This document shows, in pieces, positions 1 to 9,800 of a DNA stretch of 64,000 bases. This DNA is from Alkalimonas mucilaginosa (lineage in GTDB: Bacteria > Pseudomonadota > Gammaproteobacteria > Enterobacterales > Alteromonadaceae). The notes beneath the pieces were generated by a model. That model had not been told where the DNA came from and did no database searches. It was given only the letters and a program-made list of their open reading frames with translations. A program made the translations under genes and the position numbers. The stretch is from NCBI RefSeq assembly GCF_036327005.1, contig NZ_JAUGZK010000008.1, positions 62,001 through 126,000 of the forward strand, read 5' to 3'. Positions within the stretch are counted from its first letter, which is position 1. Each line of letters opens with the position of its first letter.

Positions 1-275
1 TCGATAACTTTTACGAGGCCATCGAAATCTTGCAGTTGGGGCTTGGCTTTTGCTGGCTACCGGATTACACCGTACAAACCGGCTTACAAGACGGCAGCCT
101 TAAAGTAGTGCAACTTGCCAGCGGTGGTGAAAAATTAGCCCCGATGGCTTTATTAAGCCCATACGAAGAACAACTGGGTCCCGGCAGCAAACTATTGCGG
201 CAATGCCTGCTAAGCGCTCATCAATCCGAACAAACCAAGGAGAATCTATGCACGATCAACAGCTCAGGGACCTGA
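1..275 (+). CDS. LysR-family transcriptional regulator, C-terminal part
   Basis: Only the last 90 or so residues are in the window; the open frame runs in from the left edge (first full codon at base 3). The visible part has the pattern of the end of a LysR substrate-binding domain: a hydrophobic strand around GLGFCWLPDY, a following turn with DGSL, and a final helix after a GPGSKLL motif. The DNA-binding domain lies outside the window, so the target and effector cannot be named. Its 3' end overlaps the next gene, which starts at 248, by 28 bases in another frame. Family assignment is fairly sure; the role is unknown. Confidence 0.7.
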   Translation, partial: DNFYEAIEILQLGLGFCWLPDYTVQTGLQDGSLKVVQLASGGEKLAPMALLSPYEEQLGPGSKLLRQCLLSAHQSEQTKENLCTINSSGT

Positions 276-655
276 TGGTTCAGTCAGCCGACGATGCCGT
301 CAATTATGCCAAAGAAGAGTTCCAGCTTGAACTGGACTTTACCAGGTCCAGCCTGCTGCAACTGGACACTTTGATTTCAAACCTCCATCAGCGACAGAAA
401 AAACAGGCCCATGCTCAGGACCTGCTGTTTACTTTGTGTACCATCCTGGGTGCTTACACTGGCGAAGTCTTTCGCCGAGAGTTGGGAGGCGAGTGGTTTC
501 ACGATAAAAGCAGCCAGGATGCACCTTACCTTTGCCTGACCTACCTGGATAAGGAATTTCCTTTTGCATCAATCGTTTACCATAAAATCATGCAAGACGA
601 CAGTATCAGTATTGCCAGCTATGTAGAGCTGGCAATATCAAATGCTACCCAGTAA
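248..655 (+). CDS. Small conserved-type protein of unknown function
   Basis: A 135-residue soluble protein with no signal peptide or membrane segment. The start at 248 is chosen because an AAGGAG ribosome site sits just upstream; the open frame itself extends further 5'. The N-terminal half is predicted to be helical, with many Leu, Gln and Lys, and the centre holds a compact GAYTGEVFRRELGGEW stretch that looks like a conserved core. I do not recognise the family and assign no function. It overlaps the end of the LysR gene by 28 bases, so it may be translationally coupled to it. Confidence 0.65.
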   Translation: MHDQQLRDLMVQSADDAVNYAKEEFQLELDFTRSSLLQLDTLISNLHQRQKKQAHAQDLLFTLCTILGAYTGEVFRRELGGEWFHDKSSQDAPYLCLTYLDKEFPFASIVYHKIMQDDSISIASYVELAISNATQ

Positions 656-725
656 TGCTTTTGTCACAGGGATTATGCAGGTAAAATAGCGACCATTTTC
701 AGCCCTTGTCCAATTGAGGAATGCC

Positions 726-1766
726 GTGAGCAACCAAAATCCATCCTTAAGTTACAAAGATGCCGGTGTCGATATTGATGCTGGTAACGCTCTGGTCGAT
801 CGTATTAAGGGTGCCGTCAAACGCACTCATCGCCCTGAAGTCATGGGTGGCTTAGGTGGTTTCGGTGCCCTGTGCCAAATCCCGGCAGGCTATAAAGAGC
901 CGGTGTTGGTATCAGGTACCGATGGTGTCGGCACCAAATTACGGTTGGCGATGGATTTAAAGCGCCATCAAGGCGTCGGCATTGACCTGGTTGCAATGTG
1001 CGTCAATGATCTGATTGTGCAAGGTGCCGAACCGCTGTTTTTCCTGGATTACTACGCCACTGGCAAACTGGATGTAAATACCGCAGCGACTGTGGTTGAA
1101 GGCATTGCCGATGGTTGTGCTCAATCAGGTTGTGCTCTGGTAGGCGGAGAAACAGCAGAAATGCCAGGCATGTACCATGGTGATGATTACGACATTGCCG
1201 GCTTTTGCGTTGGCGTGGTTGAAAAATCTGAACTGATTGATGGTAGTAAGGTGCAAGCCGGTGATCAACTGATTGCCCTGGCCTCTTCCGGCCCACACTC
1301 CAATGGTTTTTCGTTAATTCGAAAAATTCTGGAAGTAAGCGGCCAGTCTCCTGACAGTGAGTTGGAAGGAAAATCCATTGCAGATCATTTACTGGAGCCA
1401 ACCCGCATTTATGTGAAAAACTTACTGAGCCTGATCAAACAGCAACCGGTACACGCGCTATGCCATATTACCGGTGGTGGTTTTTGGGAGAACATTCCGC
1501 GCGTGCTGCCAGAGCACAGCAAAGCGGTGATAGATGGCACAAGTTGGCAATGGCCAGCGATTTTCAATTGGTTGCAACAACAAGGCAATGTCAGTACGCA
1601 TGAAATGTACCGTACTTTTAATTGCGGTGTTGGCATGATCGTTGTGGTACCGGCAGAGACACTTGCAGCAACCCTGCAGTTGCTGCAGCAGGCTGGCGAA
1701 ACAGCCTGGCATCTGGGCGAAATCCAACACGCCACCGCTGATGATGAGCGTGTGATTATTCGCTAA
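726..1766 (+). CDS. purM: Phosphoribosylformylglycinamidine cyclo-ligase (AIR synthase)
   Basis: PurM closes the imidazole ring in purine synthesis: FGAM plus ATP gives AIR, in the cytoplasm. The product has 346 residues, matching the usual length. The family motifs GTDGVGTKLRLA (ATP and substrate loop, near residue 65) and GGETAEMPGMY (near residue 140) are present. A GTG start at 726 is preferred because TGAGGA lies 5 bases upstream and the protein then begins VSNQNPSLSYKDAGVDI, the normal PurM N-terminus; a TTG at 714 is in frame but has no ribosome site. purN follows after 8 bases, so the two form an operon. I saw no clear PurR box upstream. Confidence 0.97.
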   Translation: MSNQNPSLSYKDAGVDIDAGNALVDRIKGAVKRTHRPEVMGGLGGFGALCQIPAGYKEPVLVSGTDGVGTKLRLAMDLKRHQGVGIDLVAMCVNDLIVQGAEPLFFLDYYATGKLDVNTAATVVEGIADGCAQSGCALVGGETAEMPGMYHGDDYDIAGFCVGVVEKSELIDGSKVQAGDQLIALASSGPHSNGFSLIRKILEVSGQSPDSELEGKSIADHLLEPTRIYVKNLLSLIKQQPVHALCHITGGGFWENIPRVLPEHSKAVIDGTSWQWPAIFNWLQQQGNVSTHEMYRTFNCGVGMIVVVPAETLAATLQLLQQAGETAWHLGEIQHATADDERVIIR

Positions 1767-1774
1767 GGGCTGGC

Positions 1775-2431
1775 ATGAAATCCATCGTTGTACTGATTTC
1801 CGGCAATGGCAGCAACCTGCAGGCAATTCTTGATGCCTGCGCCTCTGGCTTTATTGCCGGCAAAGTAACCGCCGTGATATCCAATAAAGCGGATGCGTAT
1901 GGCCTGGTCAGAGCACGTGAAGCAGGCAGTGTTACCCACTGCCTGGCACATACCGACTATGCTAATCGCGATAACTACGATCTGGCACTGCAACAATTGA
2001 TCGATAGTTTTGCACCTGATTTGGTTGTGTTGGCTGGTTTTATGCGGATCCTGACTCCAGACTTTGTACAACACTTTTCCGGAAAATTATTGAACATTCA
2101 CCCATCCTTGTTGCCAAAGTATCAGGGCTTGCACACCCACCAGCGAGCCATCGAAGCCGGTGATACTGTGCATGGTTGCAGTGTGCACTTTGTTACCGAA
2201 GAGCTGGATGGCGGGCCGGTGGTATTGCAAGCCAAAGTCCCTGTGTTTGCTGACGACGATGCAGCAACTGTGGCGGAGCGGGTACATGAACAAGAGTACC
2301 GGATTTATCCGCTGGTGATCCGCTGGTTTTGTCAGGGACGTTTGCAGCAACAAGGTCAGCAGGCCTTGTTGGATAATGAGCCTTTACCGCAACACGGATA
2401 TGCCCATGACGATGATGAGTACGATCTCTAA
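1775..2431 (+). CDS. purN: Phosphoribosylglycinamide formyltransferase (GAR transformylase)
   Basis: PurN transfers a formyl group from 10-formyl-tetrahydrofolate to GAR, the third step of purine synthesis. The 218-residue product has the N-terminal phosphate loop SGNGSNLQA, the catalytic Asn-His pair in LLNIHPSLLPKYQGLHTH, and the later His and Asp in HGCSVHFVTEELDGGPV. It sits 8 bases after purM, the usual arrangement. Its last 32 bases overlap the likely start of the following DUF3108 gene. The C-terminus is short and acidic, which is common for the family. Confidence 0.97.
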   Translation: MKSIVVLISGNGSNLQAILDACASGFIAGKVTAVISNKADAYGLVRAREAGSVTHCLAHTDYANRDNYDLALQQLIDSFAPDLVVLAGFMRILTPDFVQHFSGKLLNIHPSLLPKYQGLHTHQRAIEAGDTVHGCSVHFVTEELDGGPVVLQAKVPVFADDDAATVAERVHEQEYRIYPLVIRWFCQGRLQQQGQQALLDNEPLPQHGYAHDDDEYDL

Positions 2432-3188
2432 ATGGCGCCAACGGGCGCCTTTTTTATGCTTGCCATTGCTGGCAATGCCCGCAATGGCTGAACCGGCTTC
2501 AGAGCCACTACCGCTGGAGCTAACGCCCTACCAGGCCGAGTATGTGGTCTACCGTAATGGTCGAAGCCATGGCAAAGCCGAGCGAGAACTGAAACAAGTG
2601 GATGGTGTTTATACCTTGCGCTACCGCAGTGAAATCAGTTGGATGGTATTCCGTGATCGTAGGGAAGAGCAAACAAGGTTTCACATTCAGGGCTCACAGG
2701 TACAACCACTTGAATACCGTATGAACCGAAGTGGCACAGGTCCAAGCCGCAATTATGTATTAACCTTGGATCCGCAGAAAGAAGAGCTGCGTGAGGGGGC
2801 TAAAGGCGAGCTGAAATCCCACAGCTGGGATGATAGCTGGCTCGATCAGCTTAGTTATCATCAACAACTGGCGATAGATCTGGCTGCAGGCAAGCGCGCT
2901 TTCAGCTATGAAGTGTTAAATCGGCGTGGTGATCCCAAAACCTATGACTTTCGGGTTGTCACCAAAGAACTACTGCCATTGCCTTATGGCAATGTGATGG
3001 CGTACCGAATTGAGCGCGTAGAGGAAGATTCTGATCGGCAAATTTACGCCTGGGTAGCGCCAGATCTCGACTACCTGCTGGTGCGGATCTGGCATGGCGA
3101 AAATAATGTGGAGCAAGTCGATGTCCAGTTGCACAAAGTGCACTGGCAGCAACCGGATGCCACTACGGCTGCTGCCAGGCTGCGTTAA
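2400..3188 (+). CDS. DUF3108 secreted protein
   Basis: A protein of about 262 residues with a signal peptide: a basic N-terminus (SKWRQR), a hydrophobic stretch and an AMA-E cleavage site near residue 30. The mature part matches the DUF3108 pattern of outer-envelope proteins: it opens with LTPYQAEYVVYRNGRSHGKAE, has a run of beta strands, and near the end reads YAWVAPDLDYLLVRI. The molecular function of DUF3108 is not known. Several in-frame ATGs lie at 2400, 2406, 2412 and 2415; all overlap the end of purN and none has a strong ribosome site, so translational coupling is likely. purM-purN-DUF3108 is a recurring order in related genera. Its stop codon overlaps the stop of the convergent gene at 3185. 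Confidence 0.85.
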   Translation: MPMTMMSTISKWRQRAPFLCLPLLAMPAMAEPASEPLPLELTPYQAEYVVYRNGRSHGKAERELKQVDGVYTLRYRSEISWMVFRDRREEQTRFHIQGSQVQPLEYRMNRSGTGPSRNYVLTLDPQKEELREGAKGELKSHSWDDSWLDQLSYHQQLAIDLAAGKRAFSYEVLNRRGDPKTYDFRVVTKELLPLPYGNVMAYRIERVEEDSDRQIYAWVAPDLDYLLVRIWHGENNVEQVDVQLHKVHWQQPDATTAAARLR

Positions 3189-3949
3189 ATCGGCTCACCA
3201 TAACGGAATAACTGACTCTCACCAGGCTGCATCTTATGCCACTGCTCATTCAGTGTCAGAGGCTCTGTCGCTATCACCGTTACCACATCTTTTGGTGTGG
3301 TCTCACGGGAGAAATCAATATCCACATCCACATCCGATAAGCGGGCGATACCAAAAGGTGCCCGCCGGGTGATCCAGTGTAGTCTGGTGGTACAGTATGT
3401 CAGCAGGTACTCGCCATCCGTCAGCAGCATATTAAAGACACCCAGCTTTTGCAGCTCAGAGGCCCTTTTTTGCAAAAAACGAAAAGCCGCCTGCCGGGTA
3501 CGCGGCTTATTCGGATAACGCTTATCCAACTCACTCATTAAAAAGCAAAATGCTCGCTCACTGTCGGTGGTACCAACGGGTTGAAAACGTGCTACCGGCA
3601 GATCTTTGTAATCATGCAACTGACCATTGTGCGCATAAGTCCAGTAACGCCCCCAAAGTTCTCTGGTAAAGGGATGAGTGTTTTGCAAACTAACCCGGCC
3701 TCGATTGGCCTGACGAATATGAGCTACCACAGCACAGCTTTTAATTGGATAATCACTTACCAAACGGGCAATCTCAGACTCATAACTTGGCAGTGCATCT
3801 TTAAAGGTACAAACCCCTTTTCCTTCATAAAAAGCCACGCCCCAGCCATCCCGGTGAGGACCTGTTCGGCCTCCCCGCTCTTTTAAGCCTTTAAAACTGA
3901 AGCAAATATCGGTGGGTACATTGGCCGACATCCCAAGCAACTCACACAT
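3185..3949 (-). CDS. yafJ: Class II glutamine amidotransferase, YafJ type
   Basis: A 254-residue Ntn-hydrolase-type amidotransferase. After removal of Met the chain begins with Cys (MCELLGMSAN), the expected nucleophile that takes ammonia from glutamine. Other family marks are GPHRDGWGVAFY, the VVAHIRQANRG strand and THPFTRELWGRYWTYAHNGQL-like substrate loop (about residues 90-112). YafJ proteins are stand-alone glutaminase domains with no attached synthase domain, and their acceptor is not established. The gene converges on the DUF3108 gene, with which it shares two bases of the stop codons. The family call is firm; the physiological reaction is not. Confidence 0.9.
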   Translation of the reverse strand: MCELLGMSANVPTDICFSFKGLKERGGRTGPHRDGWGVAFYEGKGVCTFKDALPSYESEIARLVSDYPIKSCAVVAHIRQANRGRVSLQNTHPFTRELWGRYWTYAHNGQLHDYKDLPVARFQPVGTTDSERAFCFLMSELDKRYPNKPRTRQAAFRFLQKRASELQKLGVFNMLLTDGEYLLTYCTTRLHWITRRAPFGIARLSDVDVDIDFSRETTPKDVVTVIATEPLTLNEQWHKMQPGESQLFRYGEPI

Positions 3950-4068
3950 AAACCACTGTACTCCTTTGTCAGACTGCTACGCTAAAAGTGAGCCAAACGA
4001 CTATACTCATTCGTATGAATAGATGTAAAGCGCTTTGTACGCAGCTTTTTTCGTCAGCGTTGAAACAC

Positions 4069-4095
4069 TTGCAACTTGCTTTGGAAGATTATACC
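4069..4095 (+). promoter_or_regulatory. Candidate fadE promoter
   Basis: TTGCAA (4069-4074) and TATACC (4090-4095) are spaced by 15 bases upstream of fadE. The spacing is short, so this is a tentative call. A start point a few bases downstream would place the FadR-like site at 4106-4122 just inside the transcript, a position suited to repression. Confidence 0.35.
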
Positions 4096-4105
4096 CTAAA
4101 CAAAA

Positions 4106-4122
4106 TAGTGGTCAGACCTCTT
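4106..4122 (+). promoter_or_regulatory. Probable FadR operator upstream of fadE
   Basis: The sequence TAGTGGTCAGACCTCTT contains the palindromic core GGTCAGACC, the hallmark of FadR sites in gammaproteobacteria (general form AACTGGTCNGACCAGTT). It lies 11 bases before the fadE start codon, directly before the TTAGGAGA ribosome site. By the known biology of FadR, this would repress fadE until long-chain acyl-CoA appears. No fadR gene is in the window. Confidence 0.75.
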
Positions 4123-4133
4123 AGGAGATATGT

Positions 4134-6602
4134 ATGGAAGGGTTAGTGTTTAGCCTGTTACTTCTGGTTGTGATTGGCGTGCTGGCATATTACCGTGCCA
4201 GCCTTACGCTGTTCACTGCTGCCATTGCAGCTGTTCTGGCAGTAGGTACCTTTATCGGCCCGGTCGGTGTCGTCAGTTGGGTGGTATTCCTGGTGATTGC
4301 CTTGCCCCTGAACATTGCTTTTATCCGCCAAATGCTGATAACGAAACCATTGCTTGGCGTTTATCGGAAAATCATGCCGGAAATGTCCAGTACAGAAAAA
4401 GAAGCCATTGATGCCGGCACTACCTGGTGGGAAGCCGACCTGTTTCGTGGCAACCCAGATTGGCAAAAACTGCATAACTTCCCAATCCCACGGTTAAGTG
4501 CAGAAGAACAAGCCTTTCTGGATGGCCCGGTGGAAGAGTTGCTGGATATGGTTGATGATTGGGAAATCACGCACGAACGTGCCGATTTGTCACCGAAGGT
4601 GTACCAATACCTGAAAGACAACGGCTTCTTTGCCATGATCATCAAAAAGCAATACGGCGGTCTGGAATTCTCTGCCTATGCGCAATCCTGTGTCCTGCAA
4701 AAACTGACCAGTAAAAGCATGGTTTTATCCAGTATTGTTGGCGTACCTAACTCGTTAGGGCCAGGCGAACTGTTACAGCATTACGGTACTGACGAGCAAA
4801 AAAATCACTACCTGCCCCGCTTGGCTAAGGGTATTGATGTGCCCTGCTTTGCATTGACCAGCCCGGAAGCTGGTTCGGATGCAGGCTCAATTCCTGATTT
4901 TGGTATTGTCTGCAAAGGCCAGTGGCAAGGCAAAGAAGTGCTGGGGATGCGCCTAACCTGGAACAAACGCTACATTACGCTGGCACCTATTGCTACCGTG
5001 CTTGGCCTGGCCTTTAAATTGCAGGATCCAGACAAGTTGTTAGGGGATAAAGAAGACTTAGGCATCACCTGTGCACTGATCCCTGCCGATACACCAGGCG
5101 TGAAAATAGGCCGTCGCCACTTTCCACTCAATGTGCCATTCCAGAATGGTCCGACCCAGGGCAGCGATGTATTTGTACCACTGGATTACATCATTGGTGG
5201 TGCAAAAATGGCTGGTCAGGGCTGGCGCATGCTGGTTGAGTGTTTGTCGGTAGGCCGCGCTATTACCCTGCCTTCCAACAGCACAGCCGGCATTAAAGCT
5301 GCGGCAATGTCAACGGGTGCTTATGCCCGCATTCGTCGTCAGTTCAAAATCCCTATTGGTAAAATGGAAGGAGTGGAAGAAGCCATGGCTCGTATTGGCG
5401 GCTCCGCCTATATGGCATGTGCCTCCACCACTATGTCGGTCGGCTCCATTGACCTGGGTGAAAAACCATCGGTTATCTCTGCCATTACCAAGTACCACAT
5501 AACCGAGCGCATGCGCCTGGCAATGATTGATGCCATGGATGTGCATGGCGGTAAAGGCATCTGCATGGGTCCGGACAACTACCTGGCACGTGGCTATCAG
5601 GGCGCTCCTGTTGCCATTACCGTTGAAGGTGCCAATATTCTGACCCGTAATATGATCATCTATGGTCAGGGTGCCATTCGCTGCCATCCTTATGTCCTGG
5701 CAGAGTTACAGGCAGCATACAATGAAGACAACAGAGCCGCTGTTACTGCTTTTGATAAAGCTTTGTTTGGCCATATTGGCTTTGCCATTAGCAACTTCTT
5801 CCGCACCTTCTGGTTGTCTTTTACCGGTGGTGTGTTCAGCAGCGCTCCATACGGTGATGCCACAGCCAGGTACTACAAACAAATGAACCGGTTCAGTGCG
5901 GCACTGGCTTTGATGTCGGATGTGGCCATGGGCACTCTGGGTGGTGATCTGAAACGTCGTGAGCGTATTTCTGCCCGACTAGGTGATATCCTGAGCATGC
6001 TGTATCTGACATCCAGTGTGTTAAAACGTTATCAGGATGAAGGCCGTCAGGCTCAGGATCTGCCATTAGTACAGTGGGCCTGTGAAGATAACCTAGCCAA
6101 AGCACAACTGGCTCTGAACGAGTTGTTTGATAACTTCCCCAACCGGTTGGTTGGCGTGGTACTAAAACGTGTGGTGTTCCCATGGGGCCGTACTCTGCGC
6201 CGTCCAAGTGACAAAGTAGAGCATCAGGTTGCCCGCATTATGCAAACCCCATGCGAAGCACGCTCTAGGCTGGGCCACCACTTGTATCTGGCAGGCAAAG
6301 ACAACAACCCTATCGGCATGGTTGAGCAGGCACTGCGCGATATTTTGGCTGCAGAGCCACTGTTTGATAAAGTTAGCCAGGCTGCAAACAAACGCCTGCC
6401 TTTCTTTCGCTTAAACGAAGTGGCCGACTTAGGCCTGGAGTTAAAGGTGATTTCTGAACAGGAAGCACAGGTGTTGCGTCAAGCCGAGATAAGCCGCTTA
6501 CGCACCATCAATGTCGATGACTTTGACTTCAACTATCTGGCCGCAGATAAAGAGCTGCTGGCTTCTGAACAACAACAGCTGGCCAAGGTGAATGCCGCCT
6601 AA
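4134..6602 (+). CDS. fadE: Acyl-CoA dehydrogenase, FadE type
   Basis: FadE carries out the first oxidation of the beta-oxidation cycle, turning acyl-CoA into trans-2-enoyl-CoA with FAD. The product has 822 residues, close to the E. coli enzyme (about 814) and much longer than mammalian-type dehydrogenases. Residues 1-70 hold two or three hydrophobic segments, suggesting membrane association. The dehydrogenase core follows (CFALTSPEAGSDAGSIPD near 235-255; MDVHGGKGICMGPDNYLARGY-like FAD region near 465-485), and then the DUF1974 C-terminal domain typical of FadE. Strong TTAGGAGA ribosome site. It is monocistronic, with a FadR-like site in front and a terminator behind. Confidence 0.96.
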   Translation: MEGLVFSLLLLVVIGVLAYYRASLTLFTAAIAAVLAVGTFIGPVGVVSWVVFLVIALPLNIAFIRQMLITKPLLGVYRKIMPEMSSTEKEAIDAGTTWWEADLFRGNPDWQKLHNFPIPRLSAEEQAFLDGPVEELLDMVDDWEITHERADLSPKVYQYLKDNGFFAMIIKKQYGGLEFSAYAQSCVLQKLTSKSMVLSSIVGVPNSLGPGELLQHYGTDEQKNHYLPRLAKGIDVPCFALTSPEAGSDAGSIPDFGIVCKGQWQGKEVLGMRLTWNKRYITLAPIATVLGLAFKLQDPDKLLGDKEDLGITCALIPADTPGVKIGRRHFPLNVPFQNGPTQGSDVFVPLDYIIGGAKMAGQGWRMLVECLSVGRAITLPSNSTAGIKAAAMSTGAYARIRRQFKIPIGKMEGVEEAMARIGGSAYMACASTTMSVGSIDLGEKPSVISAITKYHITERMRLAMIDAMDVHGGKGICMGPDNYLARGYQGAPVAITVEGANILTRNMIIYGQGAIRCHPYVLAELQAAYNEDNRAAVTAFDKALFGHIGFAISNFFRTFWLSFTGGVFSSAPYGDATARYYKQMNRFSAALALMSDVAMGTLGGDLKRRERISARLGDILSMLYLTSSVLKRYQDEGRQAQDLPLVQWACEDNLAKAQLALNELFDNFPNRLVGVVLKRVVFPWGRTLRRPSDKVEHQVARIMQTPCEARSRLGHHLYLAGKDNNPIGMVEQALRDILAAEPLFDKVSQAANKRLPFFRLNEVADLGLELKVISEQEAQVLRQAEISRLRTINVDDFDFNYLAADKELLASEQQQLAKVNAA

Positions 6603-6617
6603 GCTAAGTAAATCTTT

Positions 6618-6644
6618 AAAAACCCGGTGCAAGCCGGGTTTTTT
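6618..6644 (+). terminator. Rho-independent terminator after fadE
   Basis: An AAACCCGG arm and a CCGGGTTT arm flank a short TGCAAG loop, followed by a run of T. It ends the fadE transcript 16 bases after the stop codon. The remaining 217 bases to 6861 hold no gene that I can support and no convincing promoter. Confidence 0.85.
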
Positions 6645-6861
6645 ATGCCTGTATTGTTAACAGCTAAACGCCCTATCTGCTTCTACCTTAGCCTTTGCTA
6701 AAAAATTAATGAAACTGACACAAAACACTTCTATAGTATTGGCCTCACTTTGTTGCCTATGGCTCTGCATGCATGGCCGCAGATAGATGCCGACAAGTGC
6801 TGACCAGGACGTACAGCCGTACCACGTCAAAATGATACAATAAAAACATGGATACCGAACG

Positions 6862-9800
6862 ATGAAACAACTACTAGCTCTGGTGCTGCTACTCAGCACC
6901 TTTGGCCTGTGGGCGCAAACACCTATCGCCTACTGGTCACAAAACTTCAATGAATTGCCCGATGGTAGTTTTGGTTTTAGTCCAGACACCTTTCCGCAAC
7001 AACCGGATATTGGTGCCGGCACAATTTACCTGACCAACTTTAATCAGGATACTGACAACAATGGTACCTACATCACTATTCAGTCTTTTGCCGGCAGTAC
7101 CATTAATGCACTGCCAGGCTATATCGCTGGTGGTAGCCTGTCAGTACAAGGTGGCCCTGGCACCAGCAACAATGGCGCAGCTATCGTTATTCAAATTAAT
7201 AGCGAAGGTTATCAGGACCTGCAGCTAAGTTGGGCACAACGTGGCACGGCCACAGGTTTTAATGAGCGCCGTATCAGTTGGTCACTTGATGGTGAAAACT
7301 TCACAGAGTTCGCAGTGGATCCAGGTGCCCTTGGCAGCAGCTTTCAACTTCGCAGCTACGATTTTTCAGCCGTGGAAGCATTGAATAACCAGGCCAGCGT
7401 CTATTTTCGTATCACGCTCGATGGTGCCAGCAATGCCACAGGCAACAACCGCTTTGACAACCTGCTGGTCACTGGAACGCTGACTGCTGATGCCGATCGC
7501 ATTACCCTGTATCAGCGTGATTTTGCCAGCAACCCCTTTGAGAAGGGCTGGCAACAATGGAGTTTGCAGGGTGAGCAGCAGTGGCAGTGGGATGGCGGCT
7601 TTAACAATGTAAGCTTTTCTGGTTTTGTCGATGGCAGCTGCAGTGCCAATGACAGCTGGTTGGTATCACCAGCCTTTGATGTCGACAACCAAACCGGTGA
7701 ACGCCTGGCCATTGATATTGCCCGCGGTTTTGCTGGTGTGAATAATTTGGATATTTACTATTCTACCCAATTTACCGGCTCAGAGTTGAACCCGGCAGAC
7801 TGGGTATTACTCACCAGCATCAGCCCGGATGATTTTAGCAGCAACAATGTGCCGGTTCGCTTTGATGGCTTTGAGCAACTTTCAGCATTAAATGGCTCGG
7901 TGCATCTGGCATTGCGTTATCAATTTGACAGCGGCAACTGCAGTACCTGGCGTTTGTCGAATATTCAGCTCACCGCAGAAAACCCGATTGCATCAGAGAC
8001 TTTTGCCTGTGACAACCCAGTCACCCGCATCCATCAGGTGCAAGGTGCCGGCTTCCAAAGCCCGCTGCAAGGTGCTGAAGTGCAGTTGCAAGCTGTAGTC
8101 ACGGCCGTATTCCAACAGACCGACAACGGTGGTCTGGGTGGCTTTTATCTGCAGGAAAAAGATCAGCATCGTGACAATAACCCGATGACATCCGAAGGTA
8201 TTTTTGTCTACGACAATGGCTTTGGTACACCGGTACAGCTGGGTGATTTGGTACGGGTACGCGGCACTGTCGCCGAGTTTTTTGAAGAAACGCAGCTGTC
8301 CAATGTCAGTGAGTTGGCCGTTTGTGATACCAACCGCCTGCATCTGGTAAGCCCGGCAGAGCTTAGTTTACCTGTGGCCAGCTTTGAACAGCTGGAGAGC
8401 ATCGCCGGCATGTGGGTTCAAACCGCTAATGACTTAACCGTTACCGATGTGTTTAATGCGGTACGTTTTGGCGAATTTACAGTGTCGAATGGCCGCTTAT
8501 ACAATCCGACCCAGGTGGTCGCACCTGGTACAGAGGCTCAAGCGGTCATCGCCAGCAACCGGCTAAACCGAATCATCATTGATAATGGCCTGACCGGCGT
8601 GAACCGTCAGCCTTTCATCACCGGTGAAGATGGCATCAACGAAATTTCCGCCAACAACCCGATCCGAAATGGTTATTTGCTGCAAGCTGGTTTGGATGGT
8701 GTAATGAGCTATGCCTTTGGTGCCTACCGCGTTCGCTATCTGAGCACACCCAACTTTATCACCAGCAGCAACCCAAGAACGAATGCTCCTGAGCTCGTGG
8801 AGCAAGGGGATATCAAAGTAGCGACCTTTAATGTCGAAAACCTCTTTACCACCTTCGATCTGCCCGGCAACAGTTGTGGCCCGAATGCATTAGCTTGCCG
8901 TGGAGCCAGCTCTGAAAGCGAACTGGCACGGCAGTTGGATAAACTGGTACCCGCCATTCAGGCTCTGGAAGCCGATGTACTGGCTTTGATCGAAATCGAA
9001 AATGATGCCGATGACTCTACTCTGGAGCATTTGGTGGCGGCACTCAATGCTGCAGCCACTACTGCAGACTGGAGCTATGTTGCTACTGGCTGGCTTGGCA
9101 CTGATGCCATCAAGCCTGCCTTTATCTATCGCGCCAACCGGGTCAGCCTGCATGGTGACTTTGCTGTATTAGATTCAAGCGTGGATCCAGACTTTGATAC
9201 TTCCCGGCAACGCCCGGCGTTGGCACAAAGCTTTGCTACTGAGCAAGGGGCTGTGTTTACTGCCGTGGCAATACATTTACGAGCCAAATCTTGTGGCAGT
9301 GCCAGTGGAATTAATGCTGACCAAGGCGACGGCCAGGGCTGTTGGAACAATTGGCGCACCCTTTCTGCCCGGGCTTTGTTGCGTTGGTTAGAAACCGACC
9401 CAACCAATTCTGGTAACAACGATATGTTGGTATTGGGTGACTTCAATGCCTACGCCAAAGAAGATCCGCTGGCTGCGATGGAAGCAGCAGGGTTTGTCAA
9501 TCTGACGGTGCAGAGCAACGACAACGATTACCGGGTGTACAGCTACACCTTTATGGGCGAGTCCGGCAGTCTGGATCATGCCTTTGCCAGCCCTTCCTTG
9601 GCGACTAAAGTGTTGCAGGCCAAATCCTGGCACATCAACTCGGATGAGATCCCTGCCTTTAACTACAGCGAAGGGCCGCTGCAAGGTGGCCTGGTGAAAC
9701 CCGATAACTTCTATCAGGCTGACCCATTCCGCACCTCGGATCATGATCCCTTGGTGATCGCTTTGCAGTTAAGTTCTAGCTTCCACCCAGCAGACCTAAA

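Noticed and set aside
1003..1826. Minus-strand open frames inside purM
   Set aside because: Shadows of purM; no ribosome site and no recognisable protein.
6657..6899. Minus-strand open frame in the gap after fadE
   Set aside because: Cys/Ser-rich product with no similarity pattern, overlapping the nuclease signal-peptide region; no ribosome site.
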